The notes below the pieces were generated by a model. It made no database searches and was not told where the DNA came from. It worked only from the letters and a program-made list of their open reading frames with translations. A stretch of 36,948 nucleotides of DNA, taken from Bacteriovorax sp. GTDB lineage: Bacteria > Bdellovibrionota > Bacteriovoracia > Bacteriovoracales > Bacteriovoracaceae. A program made the position numbers and the translations under genes. Of the stretch, positions 25,668 through 33,939 are shown in pieces. Numbering within the stretch: position 1 is the first letter of the stretch; the number at the start of each line of letters is the position of its first letter. The stretch lies in assembly GCA_014377485.1 (NCBI GenBank), contig JACMPM010000083.1, positions 1 to 36,948 on the forward strand, written 5' to 3'.

Positions 25668-28060
25668 CCGACAAAACCCATCAGAATTGGATCAGCTATT
25701 TCCTTTTCAGTAACTACTTTTTTCTCAGCTACTACTATTAAAAACAACATTGAATCAAAAATATCATCTTTGGTGAATTCAACCTCATGCGTTTTCATAA
25801 ATTCAGGTCCGGCATTTTTATAAGCTTCATAAATAGCTGTACGCTCTTCTTCAGTACTAGCACCATGATTAATCCACTGAGTAACTGATTCACGTGACCG
25901 ATATTGAACAACTTCTTTTACTTCAAAGCCCTGTAATTCTAATGCAGACTCTAAGTCACCTGGTGCAAAAAAGTTTACGCGAGCAGGATTTCTTAAAGCT
26001 TGTATTTTAAATGTATCAGCACGATCGTTGACGTTATATGAAGCAAGATGAGTAAAGACCACTCTTCCATTTGTTTTTAATACTTTTCCAATCTCTGCCA
26101 ATGCAAGATCCAAATTTACAAACTGTAATCCCTGTCGACAAATAACAACATCTACAGATTCTTTTTCCAAAGGAATATTTGCTTCAACCGAAGAAATAAT
26201 TAATCGGTCAACATTAGGTTTTGCTTGTTCAGTCATATCAGGTGAAATATCCAGACCGATTATTTCTTTTACTTTTCCCTTGAATGCTTTTGCAACTAAA
26301 CCAGTTCCAGTGGCAATATCTAAAACAACTTCATCACCTTTTATTTTTGCATGATTAAAAATATTAGAAATAAGTGTTTGGTCGTTAACCCAGTTTGAAG
26401 ATTTATTATAGAGTGATGAACGATTTTTAAAATGCGCTTTCGCTTCCTGGTTTTGCTTTTCAGCACGTTCATGAATTCGCTTAGTCTCTTCAATTGAATG
26501 CTTTTCAATTTGCATTAATTCATCCATTCGCACATCTCCACTGTATACTTGTATATTTGAGCCGATTAAAGTGTTTCCTAAATAAACAGGTCTTTTAAAA
26601 AATTTCGCGTCTGGTGTAGGCAAATAATGATTGAGTGGATTTCTGTAATCGTAAGGTCTCTTTTCAATATTTCCATTAATTTTTTGATAAACTTCTCTTA
26701 ATTCCTCATGAGTCATATGAGGTGTGAATTTTATAAATCCTGGTTGCAAAATATCTTCTTCTACCGATCTCTCTCTCGACAACCAGTCTAGATGAGTCAG
26801 CTCATCTTTAATAACCCCTTCTTTAAGAAAGCGGAAATAATCTTGGGTTCCAGTTATGGCCGATAAATATTTTACTCTTGTTATTTCTTTAAATTCCGCA
26901 CAAAAATCAATCGTCTCTTGTAAGACCTCTCGAGTATCAGTCGGAGCCCCAACAATAAATAAACCACCAATTTTGACCTGAGCTTCACGGTTAATATTAA
27001 TGCAATCGATAATTGCATTCTTGCTTGTTCCCTTGTGATAATTAGAAAGAGTTGCCTTAGACACTGATTCCATTCCATAAAGAACTAAATCCAATCCGCG
27101 ATCGCGCATTCGTTTTAGAACAGGAACATCTATTCCAGTTACTCGGCTAAAAACGACGGATCTAAAATCGTGTGCTGACCAAGCTTCATCGGTTAATCTA
27201 TTAGTGTAATCTTTGTCAGTGATATAAGTTAAATCGCTCCACCAGACAAATCGAAACTTGTACTGTTGAGCATAGTATTCAATTTCCTGGCGGACTCGTT
27301 CAACACTTTTGACATTCAAATTTGGAAAAGCTCTATAGCAGAAAGTACAATTGGCAATACATCCACGTGAATAGCTCATGAAGATTTCTGGAATAATGCT
27401 ATCTTTTTTAAATCTGTCCCAGACTGAAAAATCCTGATAAGGAAGCGCGTCCTGATCTTCAATTTGAGCCCGAGCTGTATTCTTTACAAGATTTCCAGCA
27501 GGATCACGAAATACTAATCCATTAATTTTTTCTATTGGTTTTGCAAATTGATTTTTAGTATACCAATCCATAAATTCAGTAAGAGTTAATTCACCTTCTC
27601 CACAGATAGCGTAATCTGCCTTGAGATGCTTCATAATAACAAGTGGAAGAGATGTGATAAGTGGTCCACCCAAAACGATAGGTACATTAGGTTTAACTGC
27701 TTTGATGACTTCACAAGCTTTGCGGAGGTAATTAAAACCATCACCCCAAGTGGAAATACCAATCATATCGAAATCTGAAATTTTAGTTGCTAAATCTTCG
27801 GGCTCATAAATTTCTCGCTGATCAAGCAATGTGACTTTGTAGCCCAATCCTTTTAATAGGCCAGCGATCATTGACGGACCTTCGAAGGGTGCTGTATTGG
27901 CCCATTCCCAGCCATAAGGCATAACAAATGGAGATGGAGGAACTATAAGACCAAAATGTAGCGAAGATAACTGCTTAGCTTCATGTGGTCGTGGGAGTTT
28001 TAGTAGACGATTTAACGTAGGGTCAAAATCCGACTTTTTGGGACCTGTAATTACTGCCAT
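25664..28060 (-). CDS. B12-binding radical SAM protein fused to SAM methyltransferase
   Basis: 798 residues. The ATG at 28060 is chosen because GGAGG lies 7 bases before it; an in-frame ATG 57 bases farther up has no such site. N-terminal cobalamin-binding Rossmann domain (about 30-200: HFGLIVPPSPF, then MIGISTWGDG, PIVLGGPLIT, ADYAICGEGE; the DxHxxG His motif is not seen). Then the radical SAM core with cluster Cys C234, C238, C241 in SRGCIANCTFCYRAF, and LVLYGMESVSK. A coiled charged linker (about 515-545) leads to a class I methyltransferase (VVLDIATGTGLV at 578-589, GLDISPDM, VLKTNGRVVF). This methyltransferase resembles the one fused to GyrB in the last gene of the operon. B12-radical SAM enzymes often methylate unreactive carbons or do ring chemistry in natural products; the substrate is unknown. 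First gene of a four-gene operon. Confidence 0.9.
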   Translation of the reverse strand: MAVITGPKKSDFDPTLNRLLKLPRPHEAKQLSSLHFGLIVPPSPFVMPYGWEWANTAPFEGPSMIAGLLKGLGYKVTLLDQREIYEPEDLATKISDFDMIGISTWGDGFNYLRKACEVIKAVKPNVPIVLGGPLITSLPLVIMKHLKADYAICGEGELTLTEFMDWYTKNQFAKPIEKINGLVFRDPAGNLVKNTARAQIEDQDALPYQDFSVWDRFKKDSIIPEIFMSYSRGCIANCTFCYRAFPNLNVKSVERVRQEIEYYAQQYKFRFVWWSDLTYITDKDYTNRLTDEAWSAHDFRSVVFSRVTGIDVPVLKRMRDRGLDLVLYGMESVSKATLSNYHKGTSKNAIIDCININREAQVKIGGLFIVGAPTDTREVLQETIDFCAEFKEITRVKYLSAITGTQDYFRFLKEGVIKDELTHLDWLSRERSVEEDILQPGFIKFTPHMTHEELREVYQKINGNIEKRPYDYRNPLNHYLPTPDAKFFKRPVYLGNTLIGSNIQVYSGDVRMDELMQIEKHSIEETKRIHERAEKQNQEAKAHFKNRSSLYNKSSNWVNDQTLISNIFNHAKIKGDEVVLDIATGTGLVAKAFKGKVKEIIGLDISPDMTEQAKPNVDRLIISSVEANIPLEKESVDVVICRQGLQFVNLDLALAEIGKVLKTNGRVVFTHLASYNVNDRADTFKIQALRNPARVNFFAPGDLESALELQGFEVKEVVQYRSRESVTQWINHGASTEEERTAIYEAYKNAGPEFMKTHEVEFTKDDIFDSMLFLIVVAEKKVVTEKEIADPILMGFVG

Positions 28061-28162
28061 ATAAATTCCTCCAATAGAAAAGGTTATCTTCGTATGAAAA
28101 ATAAGTCTAAGTGACATTTATCAACTTGATACAGTACAGATAAATTCTAATAATTTAGCTTC

Positions 28163-29329
28163 ATGATAAATCCCAATTTAAAAATAAGACAACTAAGACT
28201 GGATGTTTTGAATAAATTTAGTTGGCAACATCCTGTGGCAACACCAGAGCAAATAGACGATGTCATTGTTCTCTTGGGTTCCTCTCGAAGTGGCTCAAGC
28301 CTTCTTTACCAAATTTTAAGTCAGCATCCTGTTATAAATTCCCTGCCTGGTGAAGATATTACCTATTTTAGGCTGCATGATTATCAAAAGGTCGATCATT
28401 TTAGTCAAGATGATCGTTTACACAATATTGTAATTGATTATCCCGAGTTAGCTCGGACCATTCTAACAGATGCTGGAACAATTGAATTAAAACAATCTCC
28501 CAATACATTTGAAAAAGTTAACCGCTTTATTCTTCAATGGCCAATGCACGCTCATAATCCAGATTATTTATTTTCAGTTTTTGATTCTACGAAGAATTAC
28601 GAAGAAGGAATTAATAAAATCGGCGTAAACTTGAATCTGTATGAAAATTATCTATTAAATAAAACTATTGAATTTGATATTGAGCGATCGTTTATTGAGG
28701 AGCCACCATTTTTATTTCCCAAGTCCCGCTCATTTAAAAATAAAAAACGAAATATCTTAATTTTGAAATCATCTAGTAATTCATACCGCATGGATCATAT
28801 CAAAAACTTATTTCCGAAAGCCAATTATCATTATTTCTTAATTAAGCGCAAACCAGAAGGTGCAATAAATGGTCTTATGGACGGATGGAATTCTTCTGGA
28901 TTTCATTCTCATTTTCTGGGGCATTTAACTGAATTAAATATAGATTTGTATCCATCAAAAAACTGGTGGAAATTTGATCTTCCACCCAATTGGCAAAAAT
29001 TTACAAATTCTACTTTGCCAGAAGTTTGCGCATTTCAATGGTCTAGTGCATACCAATTTATTTTAAAATTTTTAGCTAATAAAAATTTTGCAACAATTGA
29101 ATACGAAGATTTTTTTACTCCCGATATTGCTTTTTTAAAAATTAATCATTTTTTAAACTCAATTAACCTAAGTCCACTACCTGTTGAAACTTTTTTCCCA
29201 GAAATTATGACGACCAATAAACCTTCTTTGGATCGTTGGAGAGAGAAAGAAGATTTGATTATGCCAGTTGTAGAACAAAGCTATGTTAAAGATATTTATC
29301 ATGAGCTTCTTGATAAAACAGCATCTTAG
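28163..29329 (+). CDS. Sulfotransferase-like protein (second copy, divergent)
   Basis: 388 residues. PAPS loop VLLGSSRSGSSLLYQILSQHP is at about 36-56; further on are LKSSSNSYRM, the 3'-phosphate-like HYFLIKRKPEGAINGLMDGW (Arg229), and GFHSHFLGHL. It is not closely similar to the first copy and belongs to a different sulfotransferase branch, so two sulfations or two acceptors are likely. The first 30 residues are a non-conserved arm. There is no ribosome site. A possible promoter (TTGATA at 28126, TAATAA at 28148, 16-bp spacer) would start transcription within a few bases of the ATG, so the message may be leaderless. It shares a 102-bp intergenic region with the radical SAM operon and may be co-regulated with it. 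Confidence 0.78.
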   Translation: MINPNLKIRQLRLDVLNKFSWQHPVATPEQIDDVIVLLGSSRSGSSLLYQILSQHPVINSLPGEDITYFRLHDYQKVDHFSQDDRLHNIVIDYPELARTILTDAGTIELKQSPNTFEKVNRFILQWPMHAHNPDYLFSVFDSTKNYEEGINKIGVNLNLYENYLLNKTIEFDIERSFIEEPPFLFPKSRSFKNKKRNILILKSSSNSYRMDHIKNLFPKANYHYFLIKRKPEGAINGLMDGWNSSGFHSHFLGHLTELNIDLYPSKNWWKFDLPPNWQKFTNSTLPEVCAFQWSSAYQFILKFLANKNFATIEYEDFFTPDIAFLKINHFLNSINLSPLPVETFFPEIMTTNKPSLDRWREKEDLIMPVVEQSYVKDIYHELLDKTAS

Positions 29330-29411
29330 CACAGAAAATTGTAAACTTTTCAATGACTTAAATTGGTATTGTAACTATGTTATATTGCCATAACTTTTTA
29401 AGGAGATTGAT

Positions 29412-30011
29412 ATGAAAAAAATTTTATCCGTTTTTGTATTTGTTTTAATTTCGTTTTCATCAGAAAGTTTTGCAAAATCTAATGAACTGATTATTAATTT
29501 CTCAAAAGTTAATGATGTCATTTATAGAGGTGCGAGATTAACCTCTATTGAAGCTGTTCAATATTTAAAATCACTTAATATTAAAAGTGTTATTAATCTA
29601 CAAGGTGGCGATTTAGAAAGCGATATCGGCGTAATTATTCCATGGGCAGAACCTGGAGAAAGACCAGAAGTAATTGCTCAGGAAAAAGCTGCATCTCTTT
29701 CACTAGGACTAGGATTTGTTAATATTCCTTTAAATTCACTTGAACCAATTACTAAAGCTGAAGACCGAGAAATTGATGACACTCTGGCCTTCATGAATAA
29801 CAAAGACAATCAGCCTGTTTTTATTCACTGTGAGCATGGTGCTGATCGCACAGGACTACTTGTTGCTTTATATAGAGTCAAATTCGAAGGTGCAAACGTT
29901 GAATCTGCTAGAGCAGAGTGGATCGCAAAAGGACATAATAAATTGCACCGTATTTTTACTGGTGATTTAGATGAATATTACTACGCAAAAGTTAAGCAAT
30001 TTATGAAATAG
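29412..30011 (+). CDS. Secreted dual-specificity protein phosphatase
   Basis: 199 residues with a Sec signal peptide ([21 protein letters not shown], cut near 21-22). The mature domain is a DSP/PTP fold: [27 protein letters not shown], and the catalytic [10 protein letters not shown] with Cys140 and Arg146 (HCx5R), followed by LLVALYRV. A general-acid Asp candidate is in one of the TKAEDRE or LESD loops. Hydrolyses phosphoesters in the periplasm or outside; substrate could be a phosphoprotein, inositol phosphate or host/prey molecule. AAGGAG precedes ATG. The end overlaps the convergent acr3 by 11 bp. Confidence 0.88.
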   Translation: MKKILSVFVFVLISFSSESFAKSNELIINFSKVNDVIYRGARLTSIEAVQYLKSLNIKSVINLQGGDLESDIGVIIPWAEPGERPEVIAQEKAASLSLGLGFVNIPLNSLEPITKAEDREIDDTLAFMNNKDNQPVFIHCEHGADRTGLLVALYRVKFEGANVESARAEWIAKGHNKLHRIFTGDLDEYYYAKVKQFMK

Positions 30012-31026
30012 TTTTCTTAAAATAATTTGCTACATGAACGAGACCTAGCATGATTGGCACCTCAACTAGAGGACCAATCACTGCGGCGAATGCAGCCCCG
30101 TGATTAATTCCAAAAGTAGCAATCGCCACTGCTATCGCTAATTCAAAATTATTAGAAGCAGCTGTAAAAGAAAGCGTAGTCGATTGTTTATGGTCAGCTC
30201 CCATTTTTTTGCTGACGAAATAAGATCCGATAAACATCACAATAAAATAAATAATGAGAGGAATCGCAATTTGAAGAACATCAAACGGTAATTCAATGAT
30301 CTTCTCTCCTTTTAAAGAAAACATAACAATAATAGTAAAAAGAAGAGCAACCAAAGCAAGTGGTCCGATCTTAGAAGCGATTTCTTCTTCATACCATTTC
30401 TCGCCTTTTTTCTTGATAAAAATAGTACGGGTGAGAAAGCCTGCAAGAAATGGTACGCCCAGATATATACCAACCGACTTGGCAATTTCACCCATTGAAA
30501 TATTCACTTCAAAACTCTGAACTCCGAAAAACTTAGGAAGAATTGTTATAAAAAACATCGCATAAATTGGGAAAAATAGAATTTGAAAAATTGAATTAAA
30601 AGCTACTAATCCAGCACAGTATTCTCTGTTTCCATCGGCCAGGTCGTTCCATATAAGTACCATAGCGATGCAACGAGCGAGTCCTATAAGAATAAGTCCT
30701 AACATATAATCGGGATGATTTCGTAAAAAAATAATGGCCAACAAAAACATCAAAAGAGGGCCCAGTATCCAATTTTGGAGAAGTGACAAAAAAAGTATTT
30801 TTTTATTTTTAAAAACACTTCCAAGATCTTCATAACGAACCTTGGCCAGCGGAGGATACATCATCACAATCAATCCAATGGCAATAGGTATAGATGTAGA
30901 TCCAATACTCATAGCTTGGATACCCTGGCCAAAACCTGGTGCGTAATGGGCCAGAAGTAAACCTACTCCCATTGCAATAAAAATCCACATCGTTAAATGA
31001 CGATCTAAAAAAGAAAGTTTTTTCAT
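30001..31026 (-). CDS. acr3: ACR3-family arsenite efflux transporter
   Basis: 341 residues and about ten hydrophobic segments. Exports arsenite through the inner membrane using the proton gradient. Family signatures: the start [29 protein letters not shown], the conserved Cys of [16 protein letters not shown] (TM4), and [47 protein letters not shown]. Length is normal. It is the last gene of the merR-arsI-arsC-acr3 operon, 7 bp after arsC. Its 3' end overlaps the convergent phosphatase by 11 bp, leaving no terminator between them. Confidence 0.95.
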   Translation of the reverse strand: MKKLSFLDRHLTMWIFIAMGVGLLLAHYAPGFGQGIQAMSIGSTSIPIAIGLIVMMYPPLAKVRYEDLGSVFKNKKILFLSLLQNWILGPLLMFLLAIIFLRNHPDYMLGLILIGLARCIAMVLIWNDLADGNREYCAGLVAFNSIFQILFFPIYAMFFITILPKFFGVQSFEVNISMGEIAKSVGIYLGVPFLAGFLTRTIFIKKKGEKWYEEEIASKIGPLALVALLFTIIVMFSLKGEKIIELPFDVLQIAIPLIIYFIVMFIGSYFVSKKMGADHKQSTTLSFTAASNNFELAIAVAIATFGINHGAAFAAVIGPLVEVPIMLGLVHVANYFKKTIS

Positions 31027-31033
31027 AAAGACC

Positions 31034-31459
31034 TTATTCTAAATTTTGAATCCAATTTTTGATTTCATCTCTTACCCGACGGTAATGCGAAAGAATTTCT
31101 TCTTCAGAAGTTAAGCCAAAAGATAGTTTTGGAGGATCATCAAAGCCAACATGTTTAACAACGCTCCGGCCGTTAAAAATAGGGCAAAGTTCGTTTGCAT
31201 GCCCACAAACGGTATATACATATTCAAATAAAATTGGTCCTAAGTCCTCGAGAGTTTTTGAAATGTGCGAGGAAATATCTACTCCACTCTCCTTCATAAC
31301 CTTAATTGCTCGTTGATTCATTCCGTGTTTTTCAATTCCAGCAGAATATATTTCAAATTTGTCCCCATGAAAATATCGGCACCAGCCTTCAGCCATTTGA
31401 GATCGACAAGAATTACCGGTGCACAGAAACAATATTTTAATTTTTTCGTTAGTTTTCAT
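31034..31459 (-). CDS. arsC: Arsenate reductase, thioredoxin-coupled type
   Basis: Reduces arsenate to arsenite for export; low-molecular-weight phosphatase fold. 141 residues from the ATG at 31459, picked because it shares a base with the upstream stop (TAATG) and gives the usual N-terminus; an ATG 9 bases earlier is also in frame. P-loop CTGNSCRS (C13 to S20), and the second redox pair C85 and C92 in [11 protein letters not shown], so the three catalytic Cys (13, 85, 92) of the pI258-type enzyme are present. [10 protein letters not shown] supplies the catalytic Asp. Thioredoxin would regenerate it; that gene is not in the window. Confidence 0.94.
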   Translation of the reverse strand: MKTNEKIKILFLCTGNSCRSQMAEGWCRYFHGDKFEIYSAGIEKHGMNQRAIKVMKESGVDISSHISKTLEDLGPILFEYVYTVCGHANELCPIFNGRSVVKHVGFDDPPKLSFGLTSEEEILSHYRRVRDEIKNWIQNLE

Positions 31460-31884
31460 TAACAGCATTTTTTCCCAGAAGCAGTACTAGGCCCACATAC
31501 GGATTTTTGCTCCACCACCGGAAGTTGTTCATGGACATAAAAAATTTCCCATGAATTTTCATCTGGATCTTGTAACCAAATTTTATCCTGACGGGCAAAA
31601 CAGCATTCAGTATTCATTTCAGGATTAGATAGAACTCCTCTTTCGGTTAAAAGCGATTCCCAGAGTACAACAGACTCAGCTGAGTCAACTTCGATTCCGA
31701 AATGATTCACACGGCTCAGCTCACGCCCCTCAGTAGAATGCATCGTAAAATTTAATAAAGGATTTTTTAAATCAAATTTAGCATAGTTTGAAGAAACCTT
31801 CAGAGGCTTTACTCCGAAGACTCTCTCGTAAAATTTTACAGACTCTTCAACATTTTTTACATTAATCGACAAATGAGCTCTCAT
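31459..31884 (-). CDS. arsI: ArsI-type C-As lyase (vicinal oxygen chelate fold)
   Basis: 141 residues. ArsI is an Fe(II)-dependent dioxygenase that cuts the carbon-arsenic bond of trivalent organoarsenicals such as methylarsenite. Iron ligands His4, His61 (VNHFGIEV) and Glu113 (SWEIFYV) and the arsenic-binding Cys pair C94-C95 (NTECCFARQDKIW) are at the family positions. The C-terminal tail also ends in Cys-Cys (GKKCC), which may bind metal. The related CadI (cadmium-induced) family shares the fold, but the vicinal Cys pair and the ars context favour ArsI. 9-bp gap from the regulator, coupled to arsC by TAATG. Confidence 0.85.
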   Translation of the reverse strand: MRAHLSINVKNVEESVKFYERVFGVKPLKVSSNYAKFDLKNPLLNFTMHSTEGRELSRVNHFGIEVDSAESVVLWESLLTERGVLSNPEMNTECCFARQDKIWLQDPDENSWEIFYVHEQLPVVEQKSVCGPSTASGKKCC

Positions 31885-31893
31885 AAATTCCTC

Positions 31894-32304
31894 CTAGCAA
31901 CATTTCGAATCAAAACAATCCATTACTTTCACCTTCTTCATCTCATCACTTCCAAGATCACAAGCGCAGGACAGCGCCTGTAGGGAATTTTTGATTTGTA
32001 TTAAATCATTTATTTTTTCGTCCATTTCTTCTATTTTTTTTGCAACTTTATTTTTTACTAAATCACAAGTCGTTCGAGGCTTAGTATTTATTTCTAAAAG
32101 TTCTTTAATCTCTCTTAAACTAAATCCCAGCTCCTTAACTTTTTTGATAAATGTAATTTGGGAAGCATCATCTTCATTGTAATAGCGATATCCATTAGCG
32201 CGCTTAGCAGGCTCTTTAAGAATACCTTCACGCTGATAAAACCTTATCGTTTCAATATTTACATCTACCAGTTCAGCTAATTTACCAATTGTGATCTTTT
32301 CCAT
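31894..32304 (-). CDS. MerR-family metalloregulator of the arsenic operon
   Basis: 136 residues. Winged helix-turn-helix ITIGKLAELVDVNIETIRFYQREGI (N-terminal), GYRYYNEDDASQITFIKKVKELGFSLREIKELL, then the dimer helix and a metal-binding end with Cys80, Cys113, Cys115, Cys130, Cys135 and Cys136. Cys80, the CAC pair and Cys130 match the positions of the three Hg ligands of MerR (C82, C117, C126), so it should bind a soft metal or arsenite. It is the first gene of an operon otherwise made of ars genes. It sits behind a MerR-type promoter that it likely controls itself. ATG is about 7 bases after the -10 box, so its message would be leaderless. Confidence 0.92.
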   Translation of the reverse strand: MEKITIGKLAELVDVNIETIRFYQREGILKEPAKRANGYRYYNEDDASQITFIKKVKELGFSLREIKELLEINTKPRTTCDLVKNKVAKKIEEMDEKINDLIQIKNSLQALSCACDLGSDEMKKVKVMDCFDSKCC

Positions 32305-32310
32305 AGATTC

Positions 32311-32342
32311 ATTATAAACCCTGTACCTAGGTACGGAGTCAA
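32311..32342 (-). promoter_or_regulatory. MerR-type promoter and operator of the ars operon
   Basis: On the minus strand: -35 TTGACT (32342-32337), a 20-bp spacer, -10 TATAAT (32316-32311). The spacer holds the perfect palindrome GTACCTAGGTAC (32323-32334). A long 19-20 bp spacer with a central palindrome is the hallmark of MerR-regulated promoters, which need the regulator to twist the DNA; the CCGTAC half resembles the mer operator. The transcription start would fall at about the merR ATG (32304). Confidence 0.9.
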
Positions 32343-32349
32343 TAATTTA

Positions 32350-33087
32350 TTAAAGATTATTTTGAAGGTAGTTCAACACGCCGAATGGGCCAATGTTTTC
32401 ATCACCTTTTAATATGGTAGTAGGTTTGAATTCAAGAAGATGCATTACAGTTGAAATATTCGATACACCAACAGAGTTTTTAAATGATTTAAACATCGCT
32501 TGATCGTTTAATGAGTCTCCAAAGAAGACGCAATCGGTATCAATTGATTTATGTTTTTTTAGAAAATGGTCAACGGCCATGAATTTAGAAACTTCGCCGC
32601 ACCAAAAATTCAAATGAACATTTGAAGTTGAAAAATTAATACTACGATCGCGAAGAAAATCTTCGATATGATGAAAAAGCACACCGTCTTGCAGGTCATG
32701 AAGTTCAATGGCCCGGTCTGTTTTTCTACCAAAACTATCAACCGATAATTTAATATTGGGAAATTCTTCTGCAAAATCTTTGGTAAAATCCGCAAGCTTT
32801 AAAACATCACTTTTACTGACTAAACATTCTTCAGTGATAAATTTTCCGGAGCGAGAAACTATGGCCCCGCCACCTTCAACAATTACATCACGTAGAAATG
32901 GAAAATGAGTAAGAAGAAAATGTCCCCAAGATAAAGATCTTCCAGTGACAATAACGAGTGGTACTTTTTTTGATTCTAAGAGATTAATGATTTCAAAAAA
33001 AACGGGACTCAAACCTTCTTTAAAGGTGAGAGTCCCGTCGAAATCAGAAAAGACAATTTTAAATTTATTCAATTGGGTAAGCGACAC
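32350..33087 (-). CDS. HAD-superfamily phosphatase (Cof-like, class IIB)
   Basis: 245 residues. Motif I is VFSDFDGTLT (Asp15 and Asp17), motif II is IVTGRSL, the cap domain spans about 85-180, and motif III/IV is DCVFFGDSLNDQAMF. Class IIB members hydrolyse sugar or related phosphates; nearest named relatives would be sucrose- or mannosyl-phosphate-phosphatase types, but substrate is not assigned. The gene overlaps the end of the upstream outer-surface protein gene by 23 bp, which implies translational coupling, and stops before the ars promoter, in which its 3' end has no clear hairpin. Confidence 0.85.
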   Translation of the reverse strand: MSLTQLNKFKIVFSDFDGTLTFKEGLSPVFFEIINLLESKKVPLVIVTGRSLSWGHFLLTHFPFLRDVIVEGGGAIVSRSGKFITEECLVSKSDVLKLADFTKDFAEEFPNIKLSVDSFGRKTDRAIELHDLQDGVLFHHIEDFLRDRSINFSTSNVHLNFWCGEVSKFMAVDHFLKKHKSIDTDCVFFGDSLNDQAMFKSFKNSVGVSNISTVMHLLEFKPTTILKGDENIGPFGVLNYLQNNL

Positions 33088-33700
33088 CGAAGAAAACTCC
33101 TGAGAAGCTGTCTTTTAAGCCGATAATTGCTTCAGCATTTGCTGTAAGCTGTTTAGTCGGTCCAACATCAGCAGGGATCACGCCCGAGATACCAATGTTA
33201 GCGCTCAAAGTTGTGCTGTAAGTGCTGTTGTTACCATTCAAGCTAATTCCGTATGGAATCGAGAGATATGGGAAAGCTTCTTTACCCCAAAAAGTGAAAC
33301 CTTTTGAAACTGAAGGAGCAAGACCAATAATGTTTCTTCTAGCATTAAATTCTTTTGAGTTTTCAACAAACGCTTTAAGAGAAGTGCGTGGTTGATTTTC
33401 ATAGTCTGGAAAAAGTTCGTAATCATAACCTGCAAATAAACGTGCACTACGTTCTCCACCTGAAATTCCAAGACCAGCGTCGATAGTTCCTTTCTCGCTA
33501 AGCTTGTCGGTGAAACGTGCTTGCATTCCGAGTCCGCCACCTTGAGATGTAATTCCTGTAAGCTCTGCTGAAATAAGTTTCGTTTCAACTTCTAACGGAT
33601 AAGTCGAAAGACCAGTACCATACGCGTGTGCTTTTTGGGCGCTAAGTCCTACCGTCATGGCAAGTAGGGCCATTGCTGAAATTGCTTTAAAATTTTTCAT
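33065..33700 (-). CDS. Secreted outer-membrane-like protein of unknown function
   Basis: 211 residues from ATG 33700, preferred because AGGATGG lies about 9 bases before it; upstream in-frame starts at 33748 and 33709 have poorer sites. Signal peptide MKNFKAISAMALLAMTVGLSAQKAHA, cut before YGTGLS. The mature part is rich in Gly and alternating beta pattern (AELTGITSQGGGLGMQARF, IDAGLGISGGERSARLFAGYDYELF, TTLSANIGISGVI) and ends FFGVAYPIE, so it may be a small beta-barrel, but it lacks the usual terminal Phe. No family recognised. It is followed by the HAD phosphatase with a 23-bp overlap. Confidence 0.72.
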   Translation of the reverse strand: MKNFKAISAMALLAMTVGLSAQKAHAYGTGLSTYPLEVETKLISAELTGITSQGGGLGMQARFTDKLSEKGTIDAGLGISGGERSARLFAGYDYELFPDYENQPRTSLKAFVENSKEFNARRNIIGLAPSVSKGFTFWGKEAFPYLSIPYGISLNGNNSTYSTTLSANIGISGVIPADVGPTKQLTANAEAIIGLKDSFSGVFFGVAYPIE

Positions 33701-33815
33701 TTTTACCATCCTAACTAACCATAATGTCGTATTTTTATTTAATAGCACAAAATACGAAGAGTCAAAATTTTACCGTAAAATATACACGATATGCGTAAAC
33801 TACAGAAAGTTTTCA

Positions 33816-33844
33816 TTGACTAAAACCCTGTGAAACCCTATAAA
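33816..33844 (+). promoter_or_regulatory. Sigma-70 promoter of tRNA-His
   Basis: TTGACT (33816-33821), a 17-bp spacer, and TATAAA (33839-33844), with tRNA-His starting 19 bases later. Near-consensus at both boxes. Confidence 0.8.
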
Positions 33845-33862
33845 TTGACCTATCTATTTTAT

Positions 33863-33939
33863 GGTGGGTGTAGTTCAGTCGGTAGAGCACTAGATTGTGA
33901 TTCTAGGTGTCGTGGGTTCGAGCCCCATCATCCACCCCA
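33863..33939 (+). tRNA. tRNA-His (GTG)
   Basis: A 77-base cloverleaf with encoded CCA. It has the extra G at position -1 (33863) opposite discriminator C73 (33936), the identity pair of histidine tRNA. The acceptor stem is GTGGGTG / CATCCAC (one G-U). The anticodon arm CTAGA-TTGTGAT-TCTAG carries GTG, which reads CAC/CAT, and the T arm is GTGGG-TTCGAGC-CCCAT. CCA is at 33937-33939. Confidence 0.96.
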
